64,000 nucleotides of DNA from Alicyclobacillus herbarius DSM 13609 (GTDB lineage: Bacteria; Bacillota; Bacilli; Alicyclobacillales; Alicyclobacillaceae). The notes under the pieces are model-generated. The model worked only from the letters and a program-made list of their open reading frames with translations, did not search any database and was not told the DNA's origin. Positions 1 to 8,216 of the stretch are shown here, one piece after another (within the stretch, counting starts at the first letter, position 1; the number at the start of each line of letters is the position of its first letter). The translations under genes were made by a program, and so were the position numbers. Where the stretch lies: positions 1 to 64,000 of the forward strand of contig NZ_AUMH01000016.1 of assembly GCF_000430585.1 (NCBI RefSeq). The letters are read 5' to 3'.

Positions 1-255
1 ATCTGCAGATATCCCCGGCTCCAGGAGCAGTTCGATATCTTGCCGTTCATAGAAACGTTGTACCCGATAGAGGGCTTTTCTGTCCGTCAGAATATTGATG
101 AGAAGGGCCTTAATCCGCACCCCGACGGAAACACGGCAGTCTTCGGGTTTGACTGGAACAATCGCATCAATACGCTCCACCCATTTCAATCGCCGTATGA
201 GTTCAGCGAATACGGGAGCTGCTTCAACCTGAAACTGCGATATGGGTTCAATCAA
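1..255 (-). CDS. IS1634/IS4-type transposase, N-terminal part (runs off left edge)
   Basis: An open minus-strand frame runs from position 327 to the window edge. TTG at 255-253 is the likely start, because GGAGG lies 8 nt upstream at 269-265. The visible 85 residues contain VERIDAIVPVK, a VSVGVRIKALLIN stretch, TDRKALYRV, and end in EPGISAD. This is the pattern of the N-terminal domain that precedes the DDE core in IS1634-type transposases. The rest lies outside the window. It differs from the second IS1634-type gene at 3449-5281. The element appears to have inserted into an IS110 gene whose C-terminal part starts just to the right. Family assignment is from remembered motifs. Confidence 0.7.
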   Translation of the reverse strand, partial: MIEPISQFQVEAAPVFAELIRRLKWVERIDAIVPVKPEDCRVSVGVRIKALLINILTDRKALYRVQRFYERQDIELLLEPGISAD

Positions 256-344
256 CTGGAAATCCTCCGTGCCATGTTGCGATGGATGAAAGATTTCGCT
301 GTGAACCCCCGTAAACCCTTTGGAAAATTACTGAACCACCCTAT

Positions 345-717
345 ATCAGGCGCGGAATCTGTGTTATTCACAAGCTGGCACCAAATCCGCAAACTGGCGG
401 GATTGAACTTGAGGGAAAACAGTTCCGGCAAGCATAAAGGGCAAACCCGCATCAGCAAGCGGGGAAGGGCCAGGTTACGAGCACTGCTGTATCAAGGCGT
501 GTTCCACCTGGTAGCGGTAAATGCAGAGTTCAAACTCCTGCATCAACACTTCAAGACCCGTGGGGATAACCCGCTCAAGCCGAAGCAATCGCTCATCGCC
601 CTCTGTGGAAAACTGATACGGATTCTATTTACCATTGGAACCCGGCATGTGGACTATGATCCCGAACGAGTACTGGGACTCGCTTATCGACAACTCACGA
701 GCCAGATGGTTGCGTAG
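345..717 (+). pseudogene. IS110-family transposase, C-terminal fragment
   Basis: The frame carries the typical C-terminal half of IS110/IS1111 recombinases: IRKLAGLNLRENSSGKHKG, RISKRGRARLRALLYQG and KLIRILFTIG. The N-terminal DEDD catalytic domain is missing. Although the frame stays open to position 1, the upstream translation matches no transposase and is antisense to the IS1634-type gene at 1-255. The junction is therefore placed roughly at 300-350. It is most simply an IS110 copy cut by another insertion, and it cannot be active alone. Confidence 0.75.
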
Positions 718-957
718 TTCACAGGACTGACGGCTAAGCTACCGGATGAATTCCTTATTGGTCGCATGATCTGCATTTGACAAACGTACAGCACGGAGAA
801 GCCAGCAGATATCTGATCCATTCGGGCATAGACCCTGCACATGAGCTTGGCCGGCCTCCACCCTTTCGATAGGCCGTACGAAGGACTGCTTGGGGCACAG
901 ACCCTGTGAGACATGAGAGGGTAAACCACGAAAGTGTTTGGTGAAGATCCGAGGTGC

Positions 958-1006
958 GTACCAAACCAAAATCTAGAAGGCGATGCTACACCGTCTGGTT
1001 TGGTAC
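958..1006. repeat. 11-bp perfect inverted repeat
   Basis: GTACCAAACCA at 958-968 is the exact reverse complement of TGGTTTGGTAC at 996-1006, with a 27-nt loop. It may mark the end of the IS110-related segment or a small stem-loop RNA. No T-run follows, so it is not an obvious terminator. Confidence 0.55.
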
Positions 1007-1329
1007 ACCCTCAAACGGGTCGGCCCACTCACATCACACATTTTGCGGTCTGGGTACGCAAGGAGTCAAATGCGAAATCGTGCGATTGAGTGAGAAAAAC
1101 GAAGAAAAACCTACTTTCCCTGAGAGAGGAAGTGGGAGGCCAGAATCATGCTCTTTCAAGTTCCAATCAGGCGCTCAGTTGATCCATGGTGGTATGAAGA
1201 CATGTGGATTGTGGAAGTTTGTTGGGGGCATCCCCCAACCAGATGCGGGCGGATATAAAGTTTTCAAGGAACAAGCGCATGATAAAGAAGCGGAGTAGCC
1301 GTCAAGCGACTCCGGTGACTCAACCGATA

Positions 1330-1560
1330 ACAATCATCTATGGGTCAATGGGAACCTCCCCATCCATGGGTGAAAACGGGTATTGCGATACTGCGAGATT
1401 GTTTGGATGGGGAAGCCCCATCAACCACTTCCCATCCTCCTGAGCAGCTGTCTCATTCGGATGGTCTTGAGCCGGCTCTGGAAATTCTCCAGCGCTGTTC
1501 CAGCAGTTCCGGACCTACTGGAAATTCGACGGAGGAGAACTTATACTACCCTCATACGAG
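1330..1560 (+). ncRNA. Candidate structured RNA / right end of a TnpB-type element
   Basis: The stretch is dense in short self-complementary segments (for example GATGGGGAAGCCCCATC near 1407-1423) and has no open frame with protein-like content. Its look, including the GGGGAAGCCCC hairpin, resembles what I remember of right ends and guide RNAs of IS200/IS605 TnpB-type elements. No tnpB gene is visible beside it. It ends just upstream of the ribosome site of the gene at 1574 and would be in that gene's leader. This is recognition by appearance only. Confidence 0.25.
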
Positions 1561-1573
1561 GAGGGGGAACTTT

Positions 1574-2473
1574 ATGGACTACCGGAACGTTACGGTCGCT
1601 GGGGGTGGCGTCTTAGGCAGCCAGATTGCCTTTCAGACTGCCTTTAAAGGGTTTCATGTCACAGTGTATGACGTAAGTGATGTGGCGCTGGAAAGCGCCA
1701 AAGACCGAATCAAAAACCTGAAACCACGCTATCAAGAAAGTTTTGGGGTCCCGCAAGATCAGGTGGATGCGGCGTACGAGAGGATGCAGTTCTACACCGA
1801 TTTAGCCAAGGCCGTCGCAGATGCCGATTTGGTCATTGAAGCGGTTCCTGAGGTGGCGGACATTAAGATGGACTTTTACAAGACATTAGGTCCGCTGGCA
1901 CCCGCCAAGACGGTCTTCGCAACCAATTCGTCCACGATGTTGCCGAGTCAGTTTGCAGACGCGACGGGACGCCCCGAGAAATTCTTGGCACTGCACTTTG
2001 CGAACGAGATTTGGATCCATAACACAGCGGAAATCATGAAACACCCGGAGACGGATATGCAGGTCTTTCAGGACGTCATTGACTTTGCCCGGGCGATTGG
2101 CATGGTTCCGTTACCGTTGTACAAAGAACAGCCGGGGTACATTCTCAACTCTTTGCTGGTTCCGTTCCTGGAGGCTGCTCAGATGTTATGGGTAAACGAG
2201 GTGGCGGATGTTGAGACGATTGATAAGACGTGGATGATTGCCACCGGGGCGCCGGAAGGCCCGTTTGCCATATTGGATACCGTTGGTATCCGCACGGCCT
2301 ACAATATCGCGGCCGGAAAGGCGAATGCTACCGGGAGTGCGGATTACAAGAAATTGGCGGAGCGCCTGCAGACAGAGCTCATTGCGAAGGGTAAGCTGGG
2401 AAGAGAATCGGGGGAAGGTTTCTATCGCTACCCAAACCCGGCTTTCGAGCAACCGGATTTTCTCAAGGGTTGA
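1574..2473 (+). CDS. 3-hydroxyacyl-CoA (3-hydroxybutyryl-CoA-type) dehydrogenase
   Basis: The 299-residue product oxidises 3-hydroxyacyl-CoA to 3-oxoacyl-CoA with NAD+, as in beta-oxidation or butanoate metabolism. The N-terminal Rossmann fold begins VTVAGGGVLGSQIA, a GxGxxG-type NAD site, with an acidic residue ending the second strand (VTVYD). ATNSSTM and the following LHFANE give the catalytic Ser and His of the family, and the C-terminal helical domain ends in GEGFYRYPNP. ATG 1574 follows GAGGAGGGGG; an open extension upstream to 1340 looks non-coding. Neighbours are mobile-element remains, so it appears as a single gene. Exact chain-length preference cannot be told. Confidence 0.88.
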   Translation: MDYRNVTVAGGGVLGSQIAFQTAFKGFHVTVYDVSDVALESAKDRIKNLKPRYQESFGVPQDQVDAAYERMQFYTDLAKAVADADLVIEAVPEVADIKMDFYKTLGPLAPAKTVFATNSSTMLPSQFADATGRPEKFLALHFANEIWIHNTAEIMKHPETDMQVFQDVIDFARAIGMVPLPLYKEQPGYILNSLLVPFLEAAQMLWVNEVADVETIDKTWMIATGAPEGPFAILDTVGIRTAYNIAAGKANATGSADYKKLAERLQTELIAKGKLGRESGEGFYRYPNPAFEQPDFLKG

Positions 2474-2618
2474 GCACACTTCCTCGTTTCGCCCAAAAGG
2501 ACTGCCCCTTGCGCCATCGCGCTTGGGACAGCCCCCGTATTGAACCCGACTTTGTCAAGACAGATGGGATGGCCTTTAAGAGAGAAGCGGGGGTCTTGAA
2601 ATTCCGATAAAGATTGTC

Positions 2619-2769
2619 TCACGCTGCGTTCCGTCGTGTTTGCCAATTTCTGAATTTCAACGGCGACCGATAACCGAGTGCGGAATGTGGTCGGTCCGTG
2701 TTGTGAAAATGAATGTACGACTCAATCGCCGCTTTCGCCTCGTCCAAGCTACTGTAGGGTCTGCTGAAC
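2619..2769 (-). pseudogene. IS3-family transposase (OrfB), C-terminal fragment
   Basis: Read on the minus strand, this gives YSSLDEAKAAIESYIHFHN followed by DRPHSALGYRSP, the hallmark end of the IS3 OrfB integrase core, and stops at 2621-2619. Only about 45 residues remain. It abuts the IS5-type fragment at 2773 without a gap, so one element interrupted or replaced the other. The frame is too short to appear as an ordinary gene. Confidence 0.8.
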
Positions 2770-2772
2770 GAG

Positions 2773-3310
2773 TCACGAGTTCACCAGCGTAGTTGAAGTT
2801 TGGACCTGTTGGAGCCACGAAAGAACAAGGGACAGAAGAAGGCGAAGTCGGTGTTCCAAGTTCATCACGAGCAGTTGCAGCGCGATAACCGTCTCGCTCG
2901 TTGCCTGCAGGCACGCCCGAATCAAGCCGAGACCGTACAGACACTTGCCTTCGCCGAACTTCCCTTCAATTTTGTTTCGTTCCGCTGCGTCCTGTCTCTC
3001 AATCCGTGCCTCTTCTGCTCGCGCCGTCTTTGAGGGCCGACCGAGTGGAGGTCCACTCAGGCGAATGCCACGCTCTTTGCAGTAACGCAGGTTCTCCCGA
3101 CTCCGGTAGGCCCTGTCGGCCAGCACAGCTTCCGGATAATTGCCATACCACTCCCAATAGGCCTCCACTGCCACCTGCAGGGTATTGCCTTCGTGTGTCC
3201 CAGTGTCCAACCGCTCCAGCCTTGCGTACCCATTCACACACTGATTGCCACCTTCGTGCCAAACTTCACGTTGGCGCGTACCTTACCACGTACGATGGGC
3301 CTCACATGGT
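2773..3310 (-). pseudogene. IS5-type (IS1182-like) transposase, C-terminal part, frameshifted
   Basis: The minus strand encodes HVRPIVRGK and VKFGTKVAISV, then in a second frame VNGYARLERLD, LADRAYRSRENLRYCKE and ERNKIEGKFGEGK, the order expected for the C-terminal half of IS5-superfamily transposases. The frame changes near 3243, where one base appears to be missing. A stop in frame just above 3310 ends the recognisable part, near the left end of the IS1634-type element. The N-terminal half is absent. Non-functional. Confidence 0.8.
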
Positions 3311-3341
3311 TAACTTAATCCCTCAAGTTTCGCACCTTCAG

Positions 3342-3357
3342 CTCAAGTTTGACAGTA
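3342..3357. repeat. Left terminal inverted repeat of the IS1634-type element
   Basis: CTCAAGTTTGACAGTA is matched perfectly in inverted orientation at 5431-5446. A partial copy, CTCAAGTTT, also occurs at 3322-3330 just outside. Confidence 0.8.
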
Positions 3358-3448
3358 CCCTTGATGTGGCGCGGATTGTAGGCGCAAGTTTGTACCACAC
3401 GCACGCTAGCTCCGCATCGCTGCGGGGCTCGCAATCGACTATGGGGAC

Positions 3449-5281
3449 TCACGGTCTTCGCGGTGGTTCTGTCGGGCGTTTACTGGGCAGGGTCAGCACA
3501 CTCATGGTTCGAACGGACAAGGTCTTGTTCGGCATCGGAATACCCAGGCTGGTGAGGATTTTCTTCACACTGTCGCTCGCTTTCGTCACGCTGAGAAACT
3601 CCTTGTCCATGGCGTGCACCGCCTGCCATCGCCTCAGTTCACGTACAATGGCTTCTCCGGTGTACCAGCGCTTATCCAACTCCGTCAACGCCTTGGCTCG
3701 CTCCTGGTCATTCTCGATTTTCTCCGCGTCGTTCTTGTCTTGCTCCCATTGGCGACGGTACAGCACTTGCATCTCTTGCTCGAACAGATAGGCCAGCACG
3801 CAGACAAAGATGTGCCCTCTGACCCTCTGCTCGTTCCAGGGATACACAGATCCCACATCGAGGAAGTTCTTGATTTGGTCAAACGCCCGTTCAATCCCCA
3901 TCAGCGTCTTGTACGACAACACCACGTCCCCTGCGGACAAGTCGGTGTTCGTCCGAATCAGGAACTTCCCGTCCCGCAGTGCCTCCTTGGCAACGGCTTC
4001 TTCATCCCATTGGTATGTCAATACCCTGTCCCTGTAGTCGACCTGAAAGAACGCCTGAACCCCCTTCTTTGTCAGCAGTTCCGCCACCTTGAGCATGACA
4101 CCTTTGTCGGTCGGTTTTCGGCCGCGCCTTGGTTTCGTCAACCCTTCTGCCAAGGCCATTAGACCGGTCTCGGCCTCCGCGATAGCACTCTCTCGAAATG
4201 CGGCATCGTGGGCCGCCTTCTCGGGATTGTAGCAGAGGATGTACCGTACGCCGGCCGTCTTTTCATCGTCGTCCACACTCTCCGCTGGCACCTCGAGATA
4301 GCGCAGGTTGTCCTTGAGTTCGCTGTATGTATCGACATCTGCAAACTGCTCCAGCAACGCGTCGCTCACGATTCGGCCACGCTTGTGAAACCCGACGATG
4401 TACGGAAATCCAGCCTCCGCCATCAAGGCCATGTTCTTTTCCGTGACCATCCCGCGGTCACCGACGAACACACACTGCTCGACCGCGAATTGCTCCTTGA
4501 GGCGCTTCAAGATGTCGGGCACGGTCTGCTTGTCCGAGACGCTGCCCGCGAACACCTCGTGGGTGATCGGGATACCCTCCGGTGTCACCAGCAGCCCGAG
4601 CTCGACTTGCTCGAGATCCGGGCGATGAGTGCGCGAGTACCCATGCTCGTCTAAGGGGCAGGCGTGCCCGTGTAGGTGCGTGCTGGTCAGGTCATACGGC
4701 ACCAAAGACAGCTTGAAGTTGAGCAAGTCCGTCAGCCGACTGTACAACGCCCGCTCCAGCTGCGGTTTGATCTCCACGAGGTGATCCAGCGCCCGATAGA
4801 AGTGCTGAAGCTGCCACGGTTCCGACCCGGCGTCCGGAAGATACAGGTCATCCAGCGTTCGAAACAGACGGAGTTTACTGGAGGGGTCCACCAATCGATG
4901 AACCACCATGGCCTGCACGTACCGGGCCACGTCGAAGGTGATATCCCGGTCTTTCAATGCATCACGGATGGCCTCTGTCAGTCCGAGCTGGTTCCACAGA
5001 AATTGAACCACGTAGGGAACACCAAACTGGAGGACCTGCTGGGCCTCGAAGTCTTCGAGCGAACCCGTAGTGCGGTGTTGTAGGAGAGACTCGAGCGTCC
5101 GGATAATCTGCTCAATCTCCCGCTCTGAGTACTGACTAATGTTACCGAGACTAGCGACACGGCGTTTTTTGACGGTCCCGCCCTCGCGAGAGGACTCGAC
5201 GATGTGGAGATATTTGTAGGTTTTACCGTCCGGTTTCTTTGTGGATACAATTTGAGCGAACACGGAGCTCACCACCGCCAA
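3449..5281 (-). CDS. IS1634-family transposase
   Basis: The 610-residue DDE transposase mobilises the surrounding element. Family features are the N-terminal YKYLHIVES region, VARYVQAMVVHRLVDP, the DLTSTH strand that carries the first catalytic Asp, the VFVGDRGMVTEKN block with the second, and the C-terminal IERAFDQIKNFLDV plus VRGHIFVCVLAYL block that contains the late Glu region. Length is close to the 500-600 residues usual for the family. The start is uncertain: TTG at 5281 has no clear ribosome site, and in-frame GTG codons shortly downstream are alternatives. The frame is intact, with no internal stop. Confidence 0.85.
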   Translation of the reverse strand: MAVVSSVFAQIVSTKKPDGKTYKYLHIVESSREGGTVKKRRVASLGNISQYSEREIEQIIRTLESLLQHRTTGSLEDFEAQQVLQFGVPYVVQFLWNQLGLTEAIRDALKDRDITFDVARYVQAMVVHRLVDPSSKLRLFRTLDDLYLPDAGSEPWQLQHFYRALDHLVEIKPQLERALYSRLTDLLNFKLSLVPYDLTSTHLHGHACPLDEHGYSRTHRPDLEQVELGLLVTPEGIPITHEVFAGSVSDKQTVPDILKRLKEQFAVEQCVFVGDRGMVTEKNMALMAEAGFPYIVGFHKRGRIVSDALLEQFADVDTYSELKDNLRYLEVPAESVDDDEKTAGVRYILCYNPEKAAHDAAFRESAIAEAETGLMALAEGLTKPRRGRKPTDKGVMLKVAELLTKKGVQAFFQVDYRDRVLTYQWDEEAVAKEALRDGKFLIRTNTDLSAGDVVLSYKTLMGIERAFDQIKNFLDVGSVYPWNEQRVRGHIFVCVLAYLFEQEMQVLYRRQWEQDKNDAEKIENDQERAKALTELDKRWYTGEAIVRELRRWQAVHAMDKEFLSVTKASDSVKKILTSLGIPMPNKTLSVRTMSVLTLPSKRPTEPPRRP

Positions 5282-5383
5282 TATTTATAACCACAATTAT
5301 GCCAAATAACTCCTTTCATATTAATGAAAAATGATCCTTTAGTTTGACCTACATTTTTGATGCAAAAGTACCACCAAACAACG

Positions 5384-5406
5384 AAAAAACCGCGCCGTAG
5401 CGCGGT
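5384..5406 (-). terminator. Rho-independent terminator inside IS right end
   Basis: On the minus strand ACCGCGC-TACG-GCGCGGT is followed by a T-run (5389-5384). It lies between the right inverted repeat and the transposase start, placed to stop outside transcription entering the transposase gene, a common insulating device in insertion sequences. Confidence 0.75.
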
Positions 5407-5430
5407 GTTGGCCTCTGGATCAAGGGGTGT

Positions 5431-5446
5431 TACTGTCAAACTTGAG
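5431..5446. repeat. Right terminal inverted repeat of the IS1634-type element
   Basis: TACTGTCAAACTTGAG is the exact reverse complement of the left repeat at 3342-3357. Confidence 0.8.
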
Positions 5447-5612
5447 ATTAACCAGCACCACTCAGCCATCGATGGCAAAGCCCTGGTGACTCGGTCAGGA
5501 TATTTATTCCATATTCACACACCACCCCAACTTCCTCCCGCACTCACGCTTCATCCATGATACTCCTCCACATACTCAGGCCCGTCATTCTGCACATTTC
5601 TCACCAGATGAT

Positions 5613-6116
5613 TCACTTGGAAATATAGGTCTGTAGATCATGAACGAAAGTTGCTGCATCCGTTTCAGAAGGAAAAACGCGCTTAGGAATGACGAACAAG
5701 TTTCTAGCGTTCTTGAACCTTAGAAATATATATTTATCCGTGTCTTTGCAGCTTTTAGCGTACTTCCAGTCAATCTTAGCGTTTAGGCCTGCCCCGTTTA
5801 CTCCAAAACCATCTGGGCCAATAGTAATCACCATAGGTTCTTGTCCTGAACTTTCCTTGTGAGTGCGATTATACATGAGGTTTAATCGACAATAGAGAAG
5901 AATGGGTACCAAGATAACAAAGAGTAAAGACATATACAGGAGATGAGTCATAGAGCAAATTATCAAAACGAGAATAAAGCCAGCGAGTATAATCGCCCCA
6001 TGCCGATTTCGGGTCGTTTGAATAAACGACAGTTTAATATACTCCGGTTTCGTCAGTGAACAATTTGTCAGGAAATAAGTACCTTCTCTTTTTTTCATCA
6101 AGATTCTCCCACTCAT
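5613..6116 (-). CDS. YcxB-like two-helix membrane protein
   Basis: The 167-residue protein has a short soluble start, two adjacent membrane segments at about residues 39-59 and 61-77 (GAIILAGFILVLIICS; LYMSLLFVILVPILLY), then a soluble domain with ITIGPDGFGVNG, IDWKYAKSC, YIFLRF and VIPKRVFP. This layout is that of the YcxB family, whose function is unknown. The gene is visibly richer in A+T than its surroundings and lies between an intact IS and two half-tRNA scars, so it was probably acquired horizontally. No partner gene is seen. Confidence 0.65.
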   Translation of the reverse strand: MSGRILMKKREGTYFLTNCSLTKPEYIKLSFIQTTRNRHGAIILAGFILVLIICSMTHLLYMSLLFVILVPILLYCRLNLMYNRTHKESSGQEPMVITIGPDGFGVNGAGLNAKIDWKYAKSCKDTDKYIFLRFKNARNLFVIPKRVFPSETDAATFVHDLQTYISK

Positions 6117-6326
6117 TGTTTTGTTTTATTTTATAAGATACTCTTATTTAACGACGATTGAAATCGTTCCATTGTGATTCGTGATCTCGCACGACGCGGA
6201 CGAGGGTGCGGCGATAAAATGTTTCGAGGAACGGAGGTTAGCAATTCGTTTGCAAATACGGTTCTGGATTGCGGAGGGTATGGAAAAGCGGCTCCCCGGG
6301 GGAGTCGGGAAGCCACACCACGACTA

Positions 6327-6381
6327 GCGGAGAGGGTGGGATTCGAACCCACGGTGAGCTTGCGCCTACAGCGGTTTTGAG
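6327..6381 (-). pseudogene. 3' half of tRNA-Leu(CAA), probable attachment-site scar
   Basis: On the minus strand the sequence starts in the anticodon loop (CTCAAAACCG, anticodon CAA), continues through a long class II variable arm (GTAGGCGCAAGCTCAC), a perfect T-arm (GTGGG-TTCGAAT-CCCAC) and the acceptor strand TCTCCGC. The 5' half, with the D-arm, is absent upstream. Integrases of phages and islands often recombine within this tRNA 3' half, leaving such a copy. It is not a functional tRNA. Confidence 0.75.
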
Positions 6382-6581
6382 GTTCCCAACGTATCATTTT
6401 TATTGAATAAATGAGCACATGAATTAGCACATGGGCGCTTGTGTGCGGTTTGTGTGCGAACTCAGCCGAAATGCGTGTCAGTGGATGTAAATACGGTTCA
6501 GAACAGAGGGCCTAAAATGCCTGTCATGGCGCGGAAAATGACACTCAGAGGAACTGCCCGGTATTCGGTGTAAAATGCCTC

Positions 6582-6634
6582 CGGCCTGCCTTACAAGCAG
6601 GGGGTCAGCGGTTCGAGCCCGTTACCGCCCACCA
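6582..6634 (+). pseudogene. 3' half of tRNA-Val(UAC) with CCA, probable attachment-site scar
   Basis: The anticodon stem-loop (GCCTGCCTTACAAGCAGG, anticodon UAC), variable loop, T-arm (AGCGG-TTCGAGC-CCGTT) and acceptor strand ACCGCCC followed by ACCA are present. No D-arm or matching 5' acceptor strand precedes it. Lying 200 bp from a tRNA-Leu half in the opposite orientation, it is best read as the duplicated end left by an integrative element. Confidence 0.75.
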
Positions 6635-6868
6635 TGAAGAAACCCCGCATATACAACGAAAATCGGATGGAAAGCTGTTATTGGCTTCTATCCAATTCGT
6701 GTTTCAGTCTAATTTTCCGTGATGATCTATCTATTCACGCGAACCCTTCGAATGAATCGATGCTACTTCAAGCTTGAGCTGATCTGTTTTTTAGGAGAAT
6801 CAAAGCACAGATCCGTAACTGATGGCCTTTAGAGCCCTCAGCGGATGGATACCCGTAAGCACGCCCCC

Positions 6869-7021
6869 AGGTCCAGGACAAACGTACAGACAACCCCGAA
6901 CCCAGGAAAGCTGCTGCTCGATGCCACATGCGCGCTGGCGGACATCTCCTGTCTGACCGACTTGTCGCTTCTAAATGAGGCCCGTGACCAAACGGCCTTG
7001 TTCATCGTTTGTGTGCATTAG
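6869..7021 (+). pseudogene. IS5-type transposase, internal fragment
   Basis: About 50 residues translate as NVQTTPNPGKLLLDATCA, ADISCLTDLSLLNEARD, then a stop. This is the block around the first catalytic Asp (LLLDAT) of the same IS5-type transposase family whose C-terminal half is found at 2773-3310. No ends or other domains are recognisable. Confidence 0.65.
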
Positions 7022-7032
7022 GTCTCCAATCC

Positions 7033-8058
7033 TTATGTAAAGTACTCGATTTTGGCTTCCGGGAAGTGTCGGTCGAGCAGTTCGCGAAATAGGTCTTTGA
7101 TCTCCTGTTGCTGCTCATCGGTGTAAACGTACTTTCCGATGCCGTAGCGGCCCCACTTGTATTTGCGCTTATTTTCATCCAAATCAAGTTTTGTCTTGGG
7201 ATAGCGCTGTTCTATAACTCGCTTAGCAGGTTTGGTAAACCGGTGCTGAATCAATTCGAACGTTAGGTCACGGCGGGTCTCCGGCGGCATCGCCTCGGCC
7301 AGGTTCTGAACGAGTTTTTTGTAGTCAGACTTCCAGTCGTCGTAAAGATAGATTGGAGCAATGATAAAACCAAGTGGGTAGCCGGCGAAGGCGGCCTTGC
7401 GAGCGGCGGAAATCCGCTCATGCAGCCGGGCGGTCGACGGTTCAAAATAACGGATCACATACTCTGTGTTGACCGAGAAACGGATGCGCGTGTGGTCATT
7501 GTGCTGTAGCAGAAGCAAGGAATCAATCTGGTCGTACTTCGTTACGAAACGAAGGCGTCCGTACTCTTGTGTAGCCATAAACTCAATCAGTTCCTTAAGT
7601 GATCCCGTGAGGTGTTCGAGGCTCAGTGGATCGCTCGTGCAGGCAGCCTCAAAGCGGGTGATTTCGGGCGCACGTTGGTCGATGTAGCGTTTCGCCTGTG
7701 CTAGGATGTCCGGCAGGTTAACGTACACTCGGATGTAAGGCCTGGTGCCGAGCGTCGTCTGGAGATAACAGTAATGGCAATGACCAATACATCCGGTCGC
7801 GATGGGAATGGCATACTCCGCAGACGGTTTAGAGCTATCGAATTTGAGTGTTTTACGCAGGCCAACCACTAGGGTTCGTTTCGCATTTCGGTACTTCTGT
7901 AATGGATTATTCCCTGGCAGCCCGGTTACCCGGTTGTGCGAGGTGGTCGTCAAAATTTCAACTCCAAGAGCGCGTAGCTTTGCGTAAAGCTTACGTCCCA
8001 GCGGGTAATCTAATGCTTCGGGTTCAAAGTAGGCTCGGTCGGGGATAAACGGCTCCAT
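7033..8058 (-). CDS. splB: Spore photoproduct lyase
   Basis: SplB is a radical-SAM enzyme that repairs the UV-induced spore photoproduct back to two thymines during germination. The 341-residue length matches Bacillus SplB. The [4Fe-4S] motif is C90-x3-C94-x2-C97 in ATGCIGHCHYCYL, and Cys140 in FEAACTSDP corresponds to the catalytic H-atom-donating Cys. ATG 8058 is chosen over an in-frame ATG at 8064, because AGGAGG (8070-8065) abuts the earlier one and stands 6 nt from the later one. The gene stands alone; forespore-specific expression is expected from family knowledge, though I did not identify the promoter. Confidence 0.93.
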   Translation of the reverse strand: MEPFIPDRAYFEPEALDYPLGRKLYAKLRALGVEILTTTSHNRVTGLPGNNPLQKYRNAKRTLVVGLRKTLKFDSSKPSAEYAIPIATGCIGHCHYCYLQTTLGTRPYIRVYVNLPDILAQAKRYIDQRAPEITRFEAACTSDPLSLEHLTGSLKELIEFMATQEYGRLRFVTKYDQIDSLLLLQHNDHTRIRFSVNTEYVIRYFEPSTARLHERISAARKAAFAGYPLGFIIAPIYLYDDWKSDYKKLVQNLAEAMPPETRRDLTFELIQHRFTKPAKRVIEQRYPKTKLDLDENKRKYKWGRYGIGKYVYTDEQQQEIKDLFRELLDRHFPEAKIEYFT

Positions 8059-8216
8059 GCTCATCCTCCTGGTGTTGACGAGTGTCTCGGACCTAGCTTG
8101 GTCCGTCGGATATGACGTATGCATAATGCGCCACGCCGGAATCATCCATTTTGTGTAAGTCTATACATGGGGAAGGCATTATAAGGGGATGATGAACTGC
8201 GGAACTGATTGGAGGA

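Larger units (their letters stand above)
718..1573. other. Non-coding stretch between IS110 relic and acyl-CoA dehydrogenase
   Basis: No convincing gene lies here; the open frames have no family motif and no good ribosome site. The first 240 bases directly follow the IS110 stop and could be its 3' non-coding end, where some IS110/IS1111 elements encode their guide (bridge) RNA. Further on are an 11-bp inverted repeat (958-1006), a GC-rich hairpin near 1220-1240 and a run of short hairpins from about 1330 to 1560, listed separately. Confidence 0.5.
3342..5446 (-). mobile_element. IS1634-type insertion sequence, apparently complete (about 2.1 kb)
   Basis: A single 610-residue transposase gene on the minus strand lies between 16-bp perfect terminal inverted repeats, CTCAAGTTTGACAGTA at 3342-3357 and its reverse complement at 5431-5446. 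A strong terminator sits just inside the promoter-proximal end. I could not identify a clear target-site duplication; the outer flanks share only weak similarity. It sits next to an IS5-type fragment on the left and an AT-rich accessory gene on the right. Uninterrupted frame and intact ends suggest it may still be active. Confidence 0.8.
6117..7032. other. Gene-poor stretch with integration scars
   Basis: No intact gene is supported here. It contains a 3' half of tRNA-Leu on the minus strand, a 3' half of tRNA-Val on the plus strand, and a 50-codon relic of an IS5-type transposase, each listed separately. Between them the sequence shows only a short direct repeat, TAAAATGCCT, near 6515 and 6572. 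Open frames across the tRNA-Leu half are artefacts of the tRNA sequence. Confidence 0.6.

Noticed and set aside
954-1443. Two open frames of 79-114 codons before the acyl-CoA dehydrogenase gene
   Set aside because: No family motif, poor ribosome sites, and they run across hairpin-rich sequence better read as non-coding.
1060-1560. Group II intron remnant
   Set aside because: A GTGCG-type start occurs near 1080, but no domain V hairpin or reverse-transcriptase motif was found.
1340-1573. N-terminal extension of the acyl-CoA dehydrogenase
   Set aside because: The protein family starts at the Rossmann strand right after ATG 1574, which has a strong ribosome site; the extension has no protein character.
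3614-4162. 182-codon plus-strand frame inside the IS1634-type element
   Set aside because: Antisense shadow of the intact transposase gene.
6131-6430. Open frames on both strands over the tRNA-Leu half
   Set aside because: Their translation simply reads through the tRNA T-arm and acceptor sequence.
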